Source of the DNA: Dethiosulfatibacter sp. | GTDB lineage: Bacteria > Bacillota_A > Clostridia > Tissierellales > Dethiosulfatibacteraceae | NCBI GenBank assembly: GCA_019084435.1 | Contig: JAHRFV010000294.1 | Coordinates: 1-22,912 of the forward strand | Length of the DNA stretch: 22,912 bases | Direction of reading: 5' to 3' | Shown: piece by piece, positions 15,300 to 22,835 of the stretch | Position numbering within the stretch: the stretch's first letter is position 1 | Layout of the letters: each line of letters opens with the position of its first letter | Notes under the pieces: generated by a model | The model's database searches: none | The model's input: the letters and a program-made list of their open reading frames with translations, nothing else | What the model was told of the DNA's origin: nothing | Made by a program: the position numbers and the translations under genes

Positions 15300-16319
15300 T
15301 TAAGGTAATACAAACAAATCGAGATTTTTCATGGTTGGTAATTCCTTCATCTCCTGATGTTTTTTCACGATTTCAACAATTTTGCTATTGAATGGTGTGT
15401 CAACACCTGCTTTTTTTCCGTACAGTACGACTTTCCCATTTATACCATCAATTTCAGTATTGAAATTACCTCTTTGCATGTCATTCAACATACTAGCTTG
15501 AACTTGTCTATGAGGAGAAAAGATATCAAAGATGATAGGGTAGCGATCTGGAATTTCTTCCTTTGTATTAAACGCAGCCTTAGTCACATCAATGCCTTGC
15601 CATGGTTCCATCCTAATACCTAATGCCTGCGCAGTCTTGATGACTTCATTTGCTGTGTAAGCTGCACACTCCAATGCTTTTGGATTGTCAAGAACACCTC
15701 CATAGTTACATCCCAATGCAGCTGACATGCCACTGAAGGTTGCATTTACAAACAGTTTTGTCCAGCGGGCTCCCATTAGATTTGTTTCAATAGTTGTATG
15801 GCCAACACATTCAAGTATCTCTTGTACTTGTTTTATTCTTTCTGTGATTTTGCCATCCAACTCCCCAATTTCAAATGCCCCTTTCTTAATTTTGTCTTTT
15901 CCTGTAGTTACTTTTGTAACACCAGGTCCTTGGAAAGAAGCTCCCCATCCAACAGTACCGCCGATTGTTCTGTCTCTGCCAATGATCTCTGCAACATCAT
16001 CCTCTGGAAGGCCGTTTTGAAGCGTGCATACTACGCTATTTTCGTGAAGATGCGGCAATAACTGATTCAATGCAACATCATTGGCGGTTGCTTTAGCCAA
16101 ATAAAACACATAATCATACTTGCCTTCCATCTGGTCAGGTGTACAAGCTTTAACCGGTAAGTTGAATTCATACAGACCAACACCTGTTGCACCGTGTTTA
16201 TTGAGAGCGTCAACGTGCTCCTGATAGACATCAATCAATACTGTGTCTTTGTATTTCTGAGAAATAAGAGCTCCTATAACCGTCCCCAGGGAACCAGCGC
16301 CCATTATAGCTATTTGCAT
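15300..16319 (-). CDS. PanE/ApbA-family 2-dehydropantoate reductase-like dehydrogenase B
   Basis: A 339-residue dehydrogenase with GAGSLG (7-12), a likely catalytic K188 in ARWTKLFVNA, and the C-terminal EIDGINGK and DTPFNSKIVEIVKK motifs of the PanE fold. It is much closer to copy C than to copy A: QLLPHLHENSVVC and LQNGLPE are shared exactly or nearly so. It lies between a GntP-type permease (33 bases upstream) and a hydroxyacyl-CoA dehydrogenase, so it likely oxidises or reduces the imported acid rather than making pantoate. AAAGGAGG precedes the ATG. Substrate unknown. Confidence 0.87.
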   Translation of the reverse strand: MQIAIMGAGSLGTVIGALISQKYKDTVLIDVYQEHVDALNKHGATGVGLYEFNLPVKACTPDQMEGKYDYVFYLAKATANDVALNQLLPHLHENSVVCTLQNGLPEDDVAEIIGRDRTIGGTVGWGASFQGPGVTKVTTGKDKIKKGAFEIGELDGKITERIKQVQEILECVGHTTIETNLMGARWTKLFVNATFSGMSAALGCNYGGVLDNPKALECAAYTANEVIKTAQALGIRMEPWQGIDVTKAAFNTKEEIPDRYPIIFDIFSPHRQVQASMLNDMQRGNFNTEIDGINGKVVLYGKKAGVDTPFNSKIVEIVKKHQEMKELPTMKNLDLFVLP

Positions 16320-16352
16320 TTTTTACCTCCTTTTATTCCAAAACTATTGCTT

Positions 16353-17663
16353 TTAGCTATACATAACAATAGCCAAAGCGATTGCAACTACTGACGCCAC
16401 TAGTGGTCCAACTACTGCACACATGAATATTGGCTTATATCCTTCTTTATGGGTTAAACCCAATACCGTTAAGGTTGTTATAACTGCACCATTGTGCGGC
16501 ATAGCGTCCAATCCGCCAGAAGCAATAGATGCCAGCCTATGCATAGCTTCGGGATTTAGCAAAGGCTTATAATAAGGTGCTAGAGTTTCCATAGCAATAC
16601 CAAGACCACCGGAAGCTGACCCTGTTATGCCGGCCAATAAGTTGGTTCCTATTACAAAAGATATCAATGGATGTCCGGGGATGCCAATCAATGCATCTTT
16701 AAACAGGACAAATCCTATTGTCGCACTGACAACTGATCCGAATCCAACAACTGCGCAAGTATTTAAAATTGGACCGCCTACATTGACTGCCCCTTGATTC
16801 AATGTTCCAAGCAGATTGTCGTAATATTTGAAGAACAATACAACACATGCGATTATCGCTATTGCCAGTCCAAGGACTATGTTCAGTTTAAATACGTTCA
16901 ACGAAACCAACATAACAATTGAAGGAATCAAGCTAATTATCAATGAAGGGTTTTCTTCTGGCTTATATACCTTCGATTCACCTATTGTTTCCGTTTTGCC
17001 TTTAGTTGCTTCATAACCCATGCCTTTCTTGGCATAATTCTTTCTCTCGTGATTCAACCACCATGTATTGAACACAATAACAACAGCTGCAGCCACTAGA
17101 CCTACTACTGGAGCTGCTGTCAAAGTTGTTCCAAGATAGGTTGTAGGAATAACATTTTGAATCTGTGGTGTTCCTGGAATCATTGTCATGGTAAATGTTG
17201 CCATTCCAAAGATGAAAGCACCCATGAATAGAGGCCATGGAATATCCAGTTCTTTACATAACGGTCTTGCGATAGGCATTATGGCGAATACAGCAACAAA
17301 TAGACTTACTCCACCATAAGTCAATAATGCGGTTATTGCCGTCAATGTAAGCAATACTCTCATTTGGCTTTCTTTCCCTGTAATTTTAACGATTCCGTGA
17401 GCAATAGATGATGCAGCTCCGCTATCCTGCATCAATTTTCCGAAAACAGATCCTAGCATGAATACCAGGAAGAACCTCAAAGCAAAATTCGAAAATCCAG
17501 TCATATAAGGTCCCGTGATTGTTTGTACAAAATTCATTCCACTTGTCAGTATAACCAAAGTAGCTAGAACAGGAGCCAATATAATGATATTGATTCCCTT
17601 CATAGCAAGTATAACCAGCAATACCAGTGATACTATGATACCTATGAGACTTAGCATTTCCAT
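16353..17663 (-). CDS. GntP-family permease, short-chain hydroxy acid type
   Basis: A 436-residue, very hydrophobic protein with 12 or so membrane segments, of the gluconate/GntP permease family. Recognisable stretches are LRFFLVFMLGSVFGKLMQDSG (given by its ends), TALLTYGGVSLFVAVFAI, the loop FTMTMIPGTPQIQNVIPTTYLGT (key PGTPQIQN) and SGGLDAMPHNGAVITTL. The last two resemble the D-beta-hydroxybutyrate permease branch as I recall it. Import of a 3-hydroxy acid fits its place between a BKACE and two dehydrogenases. The ATG follows GGAGG. A weak sigma-54-like site lies just upstream, overlapping the end of the spacer after BKACE-2. Confidence 0.88.
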   Translation of the reverse strand: MEMLSLIGIIVSLVLLVILAMKGINIIILAPVLATLVILTSGMNFVQTITGPYMTGFSNFALRFFLVFMLGSVFGKLMQDSGAASSIAHGIVKITGKESQMRVLLTLTAITALLTYGGVSLFVAVFAIMPIARPLCKELDIPWPLFMGAFIFGMATFTMTMIPGTPQIQNVIPTTYLGTTLTAAPVVGLVAAAVVIVFNTWWLNHERKNYAKKGMGYEATKGKTETIGESKVYKPEENPSLIISLIPSIVMLVSLNVFKLNIVLGLAIAIIACVVLFFKYYDNLLGTLNQGAVNVGGPILNTCAVVGFGSVVSATIGFVLFKDALIGIPGHPLISFVIGTNLLAGITGSASGGLGIAMETLAPYYKPLLNPEAMHRLASIASGGLDAMPHNGAVITTLTVLGLTHKEGYKPIFMCAVVGPLVASVVAIALAIVMYS

Positions 17664-17696
17664 AAATATTCCTCCATTAATATAATTTATTTATAA

Positions 17697-17713
17697 TAGC
17701 ATTTTCTCTGCCA
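17697..17713 (-). promoter_or_regulatory. Weak sigma-54-like promoter before the permease gene
   Basis: The minus strand reads TGGCAGAGAAAATGCTA with GG and GC ten bases apart, but the -12 element is ATGC rather than TTGC. The start would be near 17688, some 25 bases before the permease ATG. It could give separate expression from BKACE-2. Confidence 0.4.
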
Positions 17714-17718
17714 TTATT

Positions 17719-18639
17719 TTAGAATTGAACCTTGTCTTTACCTTTTAAACTTAGTATTTGCCTTGCCTCGGATGTATCAGCGACCTGTCCTCCGACTGCT
17801 TCAATGATCTGTCTGATCTGTGACACTTGCTCCCCGCTGTTCTTAGCTAAAATGCCAGGTTTTAGATACACATTGTCTTCTAATCCTACTCTTACATTTC
17901 CTCCCATGGACAATGCAGTGCTAGTCATATAGAACTGGTTCTTCCCAGCGGCAGCTACAGACCATGCAAAATTCTCTCCCAATTGCTGCTTCGCTTTTTT
18001 GACCATGAAAGTAAGATTTTCCGCCTCTGCCGGGATTCCACCAAGAATTCCCATAACAAACTGAAGATAAATAGGTTTAGTCAATAAACCAATTTGCTTG
18101 AAGTAAGCAAGATTATTGATCATTCCAACATCATAGACTTCAAACTCCGGTATAGTTCCATTTGCGTACATGGTTTCAACATAGGTTTTGATGCCTTTGA
18201 AGGTGTTGGAAAAAATCAGATCTTCAGTTGATTCTAAGTAAGGTACTTCCCAGTCAAATATCGGTTTCAATTTCTTAGCTGCAGGTGCCAAAACAAAATT
18301 AATTGATCCGGCATTGCATGAAGCCAGTTCCGGCTTCAACTCCGTTACAGGTTTAAGTCTTTCTTCAATGGTCATTCCCAGTCCACCACCTGTGGTAACA
18401 CACACAATAAGATCGGACTTCTCTTTAATTCCTTTAGCAATTTGCTTAAACAAATCTATATCCGATGTCGGTCTTCCATTTTCAGGATTCCTTGCATGTA
18501 TATGCACTACTGCCGCGCCGGCTTCATATGCTGTCAAGGCATCAGCTATGATTTGTTCGGGTGTTATCGGCAAATACTGGCTCATACCTGGTGTATGAAT
18601 GCCACCGGTAAGTGCTGCTGTAATAATTGTTTTTGCCAT
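17719..18639 (-). CDS. Beta-keto acid cleavage enzyme (BKACE/Kce family) 2
   Basis: A 306-residue BKACE enzyme. The N-terminus MAKTIITAALTGGIHTPGMS is typical. Zinc ligands fit H46 and H48 in VVHIHARNP, the same numbering as the founding Kce enzyme; the HARNPENGRPT segment is the canonical family form, unlike the two other copies. The E254-D255 pair stands in RVGLEDN. It is about 30 residues longer than Kce because of an insertion around residues 115-150. The C-terminus (SEARQILSLKG) matches the family. Its own sigma-54 promoter lies upstream and a permease gene follows 55 bases downstream. It probably accepts a different beta-keto acid from BKACE-1 and -3. Confidence 0.92.
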   Translation of the reverse strand: MAKTIITAALTGGIHTPGMSQYLPITPEQIIADALTAYEAGAAVVHIHARNPENGRPTSDIDLFKQIAKGIKEKSDLIVCVTTGGGLGMTIEERLKPVTELKPELASCNAGSINFVLAPAAKKLKPIFDWEVPYLESTEDLIFSNTFKGIKTYVETMYANGTIPEFEVYDVGMINNLAYFKQIGLLTKPIYLQFVMGILGGIPAEAENLTFMVKKAKQQLGENFAWSVAAAGKNQFYMTSTALSMGGNVRVGLEDNVYLKPGILAKNSGEQVSQIRQIIEAVGGQVADTSEARQILSLKGKDKVQF

Positions 18640-18684
18640 GTTCTCATCTCCTTATAAAAATTTGATTGCAATCACTTTAAACAG

Positions 18685-18701
18685 TAGCAAATATTATGCC
18701 A
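18685..18701 (-). promoter_or_regulatory. Sigma-54 promoter of BKACE-2
   Basis: The minus strand reads TTGGCATAATATTTGCTA: GG and GC are ten bases apart and both TGGCA and TTGCT match. The predicted start near 18676 gives a leader of about 37 bases to the BKACE-2 ATG. Confidence 0.87.
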
Positions 18702-18761
18702 ATTTGGACGCAATAATTAAAACTAATCTCATAGACTCATTGAACCTGCAATATTAAACAG

Positions 18762-18806
18762 AAAAAAAGACTCAGAGATTATTTTTATTAAATCAGCGAG
18801 TCTTTT
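18762..18806 (-). terminator. Rho-independent terminator after PanE-like C
   Basis: AAAAGACTC and GAGTCTTTT pair over nine bases at the ends of a 42-base element, with a second small GATT/AATC stem inside, and seven U residues follow. It separates the butyrate kinase operon from BKACE-2. Confidence 0.85.
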
Positions 18807-18815
18807 GAGAAAAAA

Positions 18816-18877
18816 CCATGTTCTAAATTTACATCATTATGTTGCATATTTTCATCATGTTTCAAATTTTCAACCTG
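18816..18877. repeat. Three imperfect direct repeats upstream of the BKACE-2 promoter
   Basis: Three related units begin at about 18817, 18838 and 18856: CATGTTCTAAATTTACATC, TATGTTGCATATTTTCATC and CATGTTTCAAATTTTCAAC. They share ATGTTnnAnATTTnCA and are spaced 21 and 18 bases apart, close to two helical turns. They lie 115-180 bases upstream of the sigma-54 promoter, the usual range for enhancer-binding activators. Confidence 0.5.
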
Positions 18878-18898
18878 TTTGTTATTTTTTTGTCATAT

Positions 18899-19951
18899 TT
18901 ATTTGATCTTTTCTTCTGCTTTTTTGACTATATCTTCAAACTCCTTCAGGTTGTCCCAAGTCGGTAATGTCTGCGTTGAACAGGCTCTTTTAACCAATTC
19001 CACAATTTTTCGGTGGAAAGGTGTGTCAAGATCAGCTTTCCCACCTTCAGAAACAACAGATCCATTGATTTGATCTATCTCAACATTCCATATACCTCTT
19101 CTCATATCGTTCAGCATACTGGCATTCACCAGTCTAAAACGATCAAATACACCGAGAACAACCTTTGCTGCTTCCAATCTTTCCTTTTCGCTGTCGAATT
19201 CCGCTTTCTTTATATCTTGGCCATTATACTCGTCTATGATTTTAATACCATTCAATCTAGCTGCTTTTACAACCTCATTAGCGGCATAGGTAGAAACTTT
19301 AAAGGCAAATTCATCGTCCAGGATATCGCCATAAGTACATCCTAGAGCGGCTGAAAGACCGCTATAAGTTGCGTTTACAAAGAGTTTTGCCCATCTTGCA
19401 CCTGAAAAATTGTCTAATACGTGGACCTTTCCCATAACTGACAAAATGTCACTAATTTCCATAATCCTATCTGTCTTTTGACCATCCAATTCACCTATTT
19501 CAAAGGCATTATCCGCTCTGGCTTTAGCTGAAACTGTAGAGTTTGATACGCCTGGACCTTGTAGTCCGCCTCCCCAGTTAACGGTTCCGCCTACGACTCT
19601 ATCCTTCCCAACATATTCTGCAACAGGACCTTCCGGTAAACCATTTTGCAGTACACATACAACACTGTTTTCATGTAGATGTGGAAGTAATTGAGGAAGT
19701 GCGACGCTATTGGCAGGCGCTTTTGTAATATAGAACACAATGTCAAAAAATCCTTCCATTTCATCTGGGGTGCAAGCCTTGACCGGCACTATCAGATTAT
19801 CCTCTCCCACAACCTTAGCACCATTTTGATTCAAAGCATCCACGTGTTCCTTATAGGCATCAATCAACAATACATCTCTACTGCTTTGTGTTATATATGC
19901 CCCCAGTATCGTTCCCAAGGCACCCGCACCCATAATTGCTATTCTTTTCAT
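18899..19951 (-). CDS. PanE/ApbA-family 2-dehydropantoate reductase-like dehydrogenase C
   Basis: A 350-residue dehydrogenase of the same fold as copies A and B, with GAGALG (8-13), likely catalytic K189 in ARWAKLFVNA and C-terminal EIDQINGS and DTPFHRKIVELVK. A Lys-rich tail (DIVKKAEEKIK) extends past the other copies. The start is ATG 19951, seven bases after AAGGAG; the frame extends ten codons further but lacks a ribosome-binding site. It follows BKACE-3 by 33 bases in the butyrate kinase operon. Physiological substrate unknown; pantoate synthesis is unlikely given the setting. Confidence 0.87.
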   Translation of the reverse strand: MKRIAIMGAGALGTILGAYITQSSRDVLLIDAYKEHVDALNQNGAKVVGEDNLIVPVKACTPDEMEGFFDIVFYITKAPANSVALPQLLPHLHENSVVCVLQNGLPEGPVAEYVGKDRVVGGTVNWGGGLQGPGVSNSTVSAKARADNAFEIGELDGQKTDRIMEISDILSVMGKVHVLDNFSGARWAKLFVNATYSGLSAALGCTYGDILDDEFAFKVSTYAANEVVKAARLNGIKIIDEYNGQDIKKAEFDSEKERLEAAKVVLGVFDRFRLVNASMLNDMRRGIWNVEIDQINGSVVSEGGKADLDTPFHRKIVELVKRACSTQTLPTWDNLKEFEDIVKKAEEKIK

Positions 19952-19984
19952 AAAAATCTCCTTTTCAGTTGTTGGTTGCAACCA

Positions 19985-20887
19985 TTATTTCTTGTTTATT
20001 CTTAAAATCTCTCTCGCTTCATCAGGAGTTGCAACATCATTTCCAAACATCTTAATGATATCAGCAGCTCTTTTTGTCAGCATTACATTGGTTGCTAGGA
20101 CACCTTTGTCGTAGTAAAGATTATCTTCTAAACCGACTCTTATATGACCACCAAGTGCCAACGTAGTAAAAATAGTCGGTAAATGGGCTGGTCCTAATCC
20201 AAATGCAGACCATGTGGCCCCTTGAGGTATTAATCTGCTCATATAAGCCAAGTTTTCAACTGTAGCCCCTGCACCTCCAGCAACTCCCAAGCAAAATTGG
20301 AAATGACCTGGGGATTCCAAATAGCCACCTTTCATCAATGAAATGGCAGTTCTTATATCACCTATGTCAAATACTTCTATTTCGGGTTTAACGCCAAGCT
20401 CGATCATTTTCAAACCCATAACCTCCAAGTGAGGAATTGGGAACAGAACGACGGATCTACCGAAATTCATGGTTGGAATATCAAATGACGCCACTTCCGG
20501 TTTCAAATACAATAAATCGGTTCTTTGCTTGTCATCTTTCTTAAAGCTTCCTATTACGACGCAATCCTCTATTGTCGTCACTTCACCTGAAGTTGTCATG
20601 TTGATGATGACATCGCATTTCTCTTTGATCAGCTCCTGTGTTATCTTAAACTTTTCTATCGCCATCGAGGGTGATTCTCCGTCGTCTTTTTTCATGTGGA
20701 GATGGACCATTGCAGCACCGGCTTGATAGCAGGCATAAGCGTCATCTGCAATTTCCTCCGGTGTTATCGGGGTTGTAGGATTCAATGCCTTGCTGCCTGT
20801 TGCTCCGGTTAAAGCAACGGTGATAATTGTCTTTTGTGTCTCTTTCCTGGCATCAGTTGAGCCTGAAGCCACCAAATTTTTACTCAT
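19985..20887 (-). CDS. Beta-keto acid cleavage enzyme (BKACE/Kce family) 3
   Basis: A 300-residue BKACE enzyme with an N-terminal extension of about 17 residues before TIITVALTGATG. Zinc ligands fit H62 and H64 in MVHLHMKKDD; the E254-D255 pair stands in RVGLEDN. The loop after the His pair (KKDDGESPS) and the segment LGVAGGAGATVENLAYM differ from both other copies, which points to a distinct substrate pocket. The ATG follows GGAGG by five bases. It lies 16 bases after the butyrate kinase gene and shares its sigma-54 promoter. Products would be acetoacetate and an acyl-CoA; the acyl group is unknown. Confidence 0.92.
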   Translation of the reverse strand: MSKNLVASGSTDARKETQKTIITVALTGATGSKALNPTTPITPEEIADDAYACYQAGAAMVHLHMKKDDGESPSMAIEKFKITQELIKEKCDVIINMTTSGEVTTIEDCVVIGSFKKDDKQRTDLLYLKPEVASFDIPTMNFGRSVVLFPIPHLEVMGLKMIELGVKPEIEVFDIGDIRTAISLMKGGYLESPGHFQFCLGVAGGAGATVENLAYMSRLIPQGATWSAFGLGPAHLPTIFTTLALGGHIRVGLEDNLYYDKGVLATNVMLTKRAADIIKMFGNDVATPDEAREILRINKK

Positions 20888-20903
20888 TGTAACCTCCTTT
20901 AAA

Positions 20904-21968
20904 TCAGTATTTCTTAGGCTTTTCTCCCTCTAAAAATCTTAAGGCATTTTCTGCCAATGAGAGCATTTCATTTTCACCGGGATTCAAATGGATCTCAGCT
21001 ATAAAACCGACTCTTTCTTTGATCCAATTAATCAGTCTGTTAGAATAGGCTAAGCTGCCAGTCAGTACTATGGCGTCTACATTTCCTTTAAGCACAGCTG
21101 CCATGGATGCTATCTCCTTGCTCACTTGATATGCCATAGCTTCGAATACCTCAAGCGCATATTGGTCACCGCTTCGTATTCTCTCCTCAACTTCCAGTCC
21201 GCTGTTTGTTCCAAGATAGGACATCAATCCTCCGTCACCCTGTATTTTTTTCAGCATTTCCTTTTCAGAATATTTTCCTGAGAAGCACAATTTGATAAGA
21301 TCTCCAACCGGAACCGTTCCAGCTCTTTCCGGTGAAAAAGGTCCATCGCCATCAAGCGCATTGTTTACATCTATCACCAGCCCTTTTTCATGAGCGGCAA
21401 CCGAAATCCCACCACCGAGATGCACGACTATCAGATTTAGGTCCTCATATTTCCGATTCAATCTTTCGGCAACAACTCGTGCAGTCCTTTTTTGATTCAA
21501 GGCATGAAAGGCGCTTGCTCTGGGTATTTCTTTCATTCCTGAGTATCTCGCAAAAGTGCAAAATTCATCAGTTACTGGCGTATCCGCTGTTATGACAGAT
21601 ATATTATGTTCCTTCCCTAATTCATAGGCTATTACGCAGCCAATGCTGGCAGGATGGATGCCATATTTTTCACTCTTCATGTCGTCAATCATATCATCAT
21701 TTACCTGATAGATACCTCCAGGTATCGGCTTAAACAAGCCACCTCTGCTAGCAATCACATCAAGACTTGAAAAGCTGATTTCACTCTTTAGCATTTCTTC
21801 GATTATTTTGTTTTTTCTGAACTCTGTCTGCTCCCAGAAGTTACTATACCTTGATAATTCTTCGTTGGAATGATTGATTGATTTTTTTAATTTTTCATCT
21901 AAATTTTCATATACTGCAATTTTTGTTGAAGTTGATCCAAGGTTGATTGCTAGAATTCTTTTCTTCAT
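20904..21968 (-). CDS. buk: Butyrate kinase (acetokinase family)
   Basis: A 354-residue member of the ASKHA acetate/butyrate kinase family, which makes ATP and butyrate (or a branched-chain acid) from the acyl phosphate. Typical segments are LAINLGSTSTKIAVYE, SRGGLFKPIPGGIYQVN, ADTPVTDEFCTFARYSGM, PRASAFHALNQKRTAR and VVHLGGGISVAAHEKG, followed by NALDGDGPFSPERAGT. These match butyrate rather than acetate kinases. The start is ATG 21968 behind AGGAG; an open frame extends 29 codons upstream across the sigma-54 promoter and is not used. It is first in an operon with BKACE-3 and PanE-like C. No phosphotransbutyrylase is in the window, so its partner must lie elsewhere. Confidence 0.93.
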   Translation of the reverse strand: MKKRILAINLGSTSTKIAVYENLDEKLKKSINHSNEELSRYSNFWEQTEFRKNKIIEEMLKSEISFSSLDVIASRGGLFKPIPGGIYQVNDDMIDDMKSEKYGIHPASIGCVIAYELGKEHNISVITADTPVTDEFCTFARYSGMKEIPRASAFHALNQKRTARVVAERLNRKYEDLNLIVVHLGGGISVAAHEKGLVIDVNNALDGDGPFSPERAGTVPVGDLIKLCFSGKYSEKEMLKKIQGDGGLMSYLGTNSGLEVEERIRSGDQYALEVFEAMAYQVSKEIASMAAVLKGNVDAIVLTGSLAYSNRLINWIKERVGFIAEIHLNPGENEMLSLAENALRFLEGEKPKKY

Positions 21969-22010
21969 ATGATTATCACTCCTATAATCGGTGGTCTTTA
22001 TAAATAACAA

Positions 22011-22027
22011 TGCAAATTTTATGCCAA
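22011..22027 (-). promoter_or_regulatory. Sigma-54 promoter of the butyrate kinase operon
   Basis: The minus strand reads TTGGCATAAAATTTGCA, with GG and GC ten bases apart and full TGGCA and TTGCA elements. The predicted start is near 22001, about 33 bases before the ATG. It is the best of the four sigma-54 matches. Confidence 0.88.
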
Positions 22028-22130
22028 CCATTTTTTTGTTGGGCTTGAAAATCAATAGAGTATGTGTACTTAATTTGTGAAACGATTATTTTATTTCAAA
22101 AATCCAATAGGAGAACTTTTAATGATATGA

Positions 22131-22136
22131 TATAAT
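22131..22136 (+). promoter_or_regulatory. Possible -10 element of the plus-strand membrane gene
   Basis: A perfect TATAAT stands about 60 bases before the start codon at 22198, but no good -35 lies 16-18 bases upstream. The spacer is shared with the divergent butyrate kinase promoter. Confidence 0.3.
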
Positions 22137-22197
22137 ATACAGTGCACTGATGCTGCGAGGATTTTTAAGGATAGATTTAAAGAAAGAGGTTGAGAGT

Positions 22198-22743
22198 ATG
22201 GATCATTTATCATTAATTAAAGGTCAGAACAAAATGGTTGTTAAATTATTATGGATTTCGGCTTTTCTATCATTTTTGAATAACATGGCAAGTGTTAGAG
22301 ATATCAAAGCGGCCGTTGTGATTATTGTTTTTATAGGTGGTGTGGCGATGGTGATGTCTTATATGGTTTATACCAATAAAATGATTCATGAAGTCAAATA
22401 TTTGGCTATTGCTGGTACTTATCTGACAGTTCTGGTATTTATAGCATTCACACCAGGCATGTTATCATATCTAACTATTTATATCGCACTTTTTATTCTT
22501 GGAATCTATCAAGACCAAAAGGTCATAGCGATATCTGCTGTATTGAGTCTAATTTTATCAACCTTTGCGTTTGTTTTTTACAAAGAAATGATTTTTCATG
22601 TACGATATCATAATCTGCTTTCTCTTTTGGCGTTCAATTTTTTTATCCTTCTGTCCTGTTGTTTGCTAGTCCTTCAAGGTCAGTTCAGCGCCAAGGTCTA
22701 CAGAGAGCTTGAAAAAACGCCAAGCAATAAAAAGATTAAATAG
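22198..22743 (+). CDS. Six-helix membrane sensor domain, chemoreceptor-like, without signalling domain
   Basis: A 181-residue protein with about six hydrophobic segments and short loops. Its opening (MDHLSLIKGQNKMVVKLLW) and the run through to QGQFSAKVYRELEKT resemble, from memory, the N-terminal membrane part of Bacillus/Clostridium methyl-accepting chemotaxis proteins that sense with a membrane bundle. In those proteins a long coiled-coil signalling domain follows at just this point; here the frame stops after TPSNKKIK. It may be a truncated receptor or a stand-alone sensor. The ATG at 22198 follows GAGG by eight bases; an ATG at 22150 is open in frame but has no ribosome-binding site. A group II intron end lies 14 bases past the stop, on the other strand. 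Confidence 0.65.
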   Translation: MDHLSLIKGQNKMVVKLLWISAFLSFLNNMASVRDIKAAVVIIVFIGGVAMVMSYMVYTNKMIHEVKYLAIAGTYLTVLVFIAFTPGMLSYLTIYIALFILGIYQDQKVIAISAVLSLILSTFAFVFYKEMIFHVRYHNLLSLLAFNFFILLSCCLLVLQGQFSAKVYRELEKTPSNKKIK

Positions 22744-22800
22744 TAATGCAATAAAAATCGGGTAGGAGGTAGATAATTATTTTATCTACCGACCTCCCAC

Positions 22801-22832
22801 AGCACCGTACGTACGGTTCCGTATACGGCGCT
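22801..22832 (-). ncRNA. Group II intron domain V
   Basis: On the minus strand AGCGCCGTA pairs with TACGGTGCT over nine positions (one G-U). A two-base CG bulge sits on the 3' side, and TACG/CGTA with a GAAC loop closes the hairpin. The catalytic AGC triad is at the 5' end. The layout is that of the intron catalytic domain, two bases shorter than the usual 34. Confidence 0.82.
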
Positions 22833-22835
22833 TCT

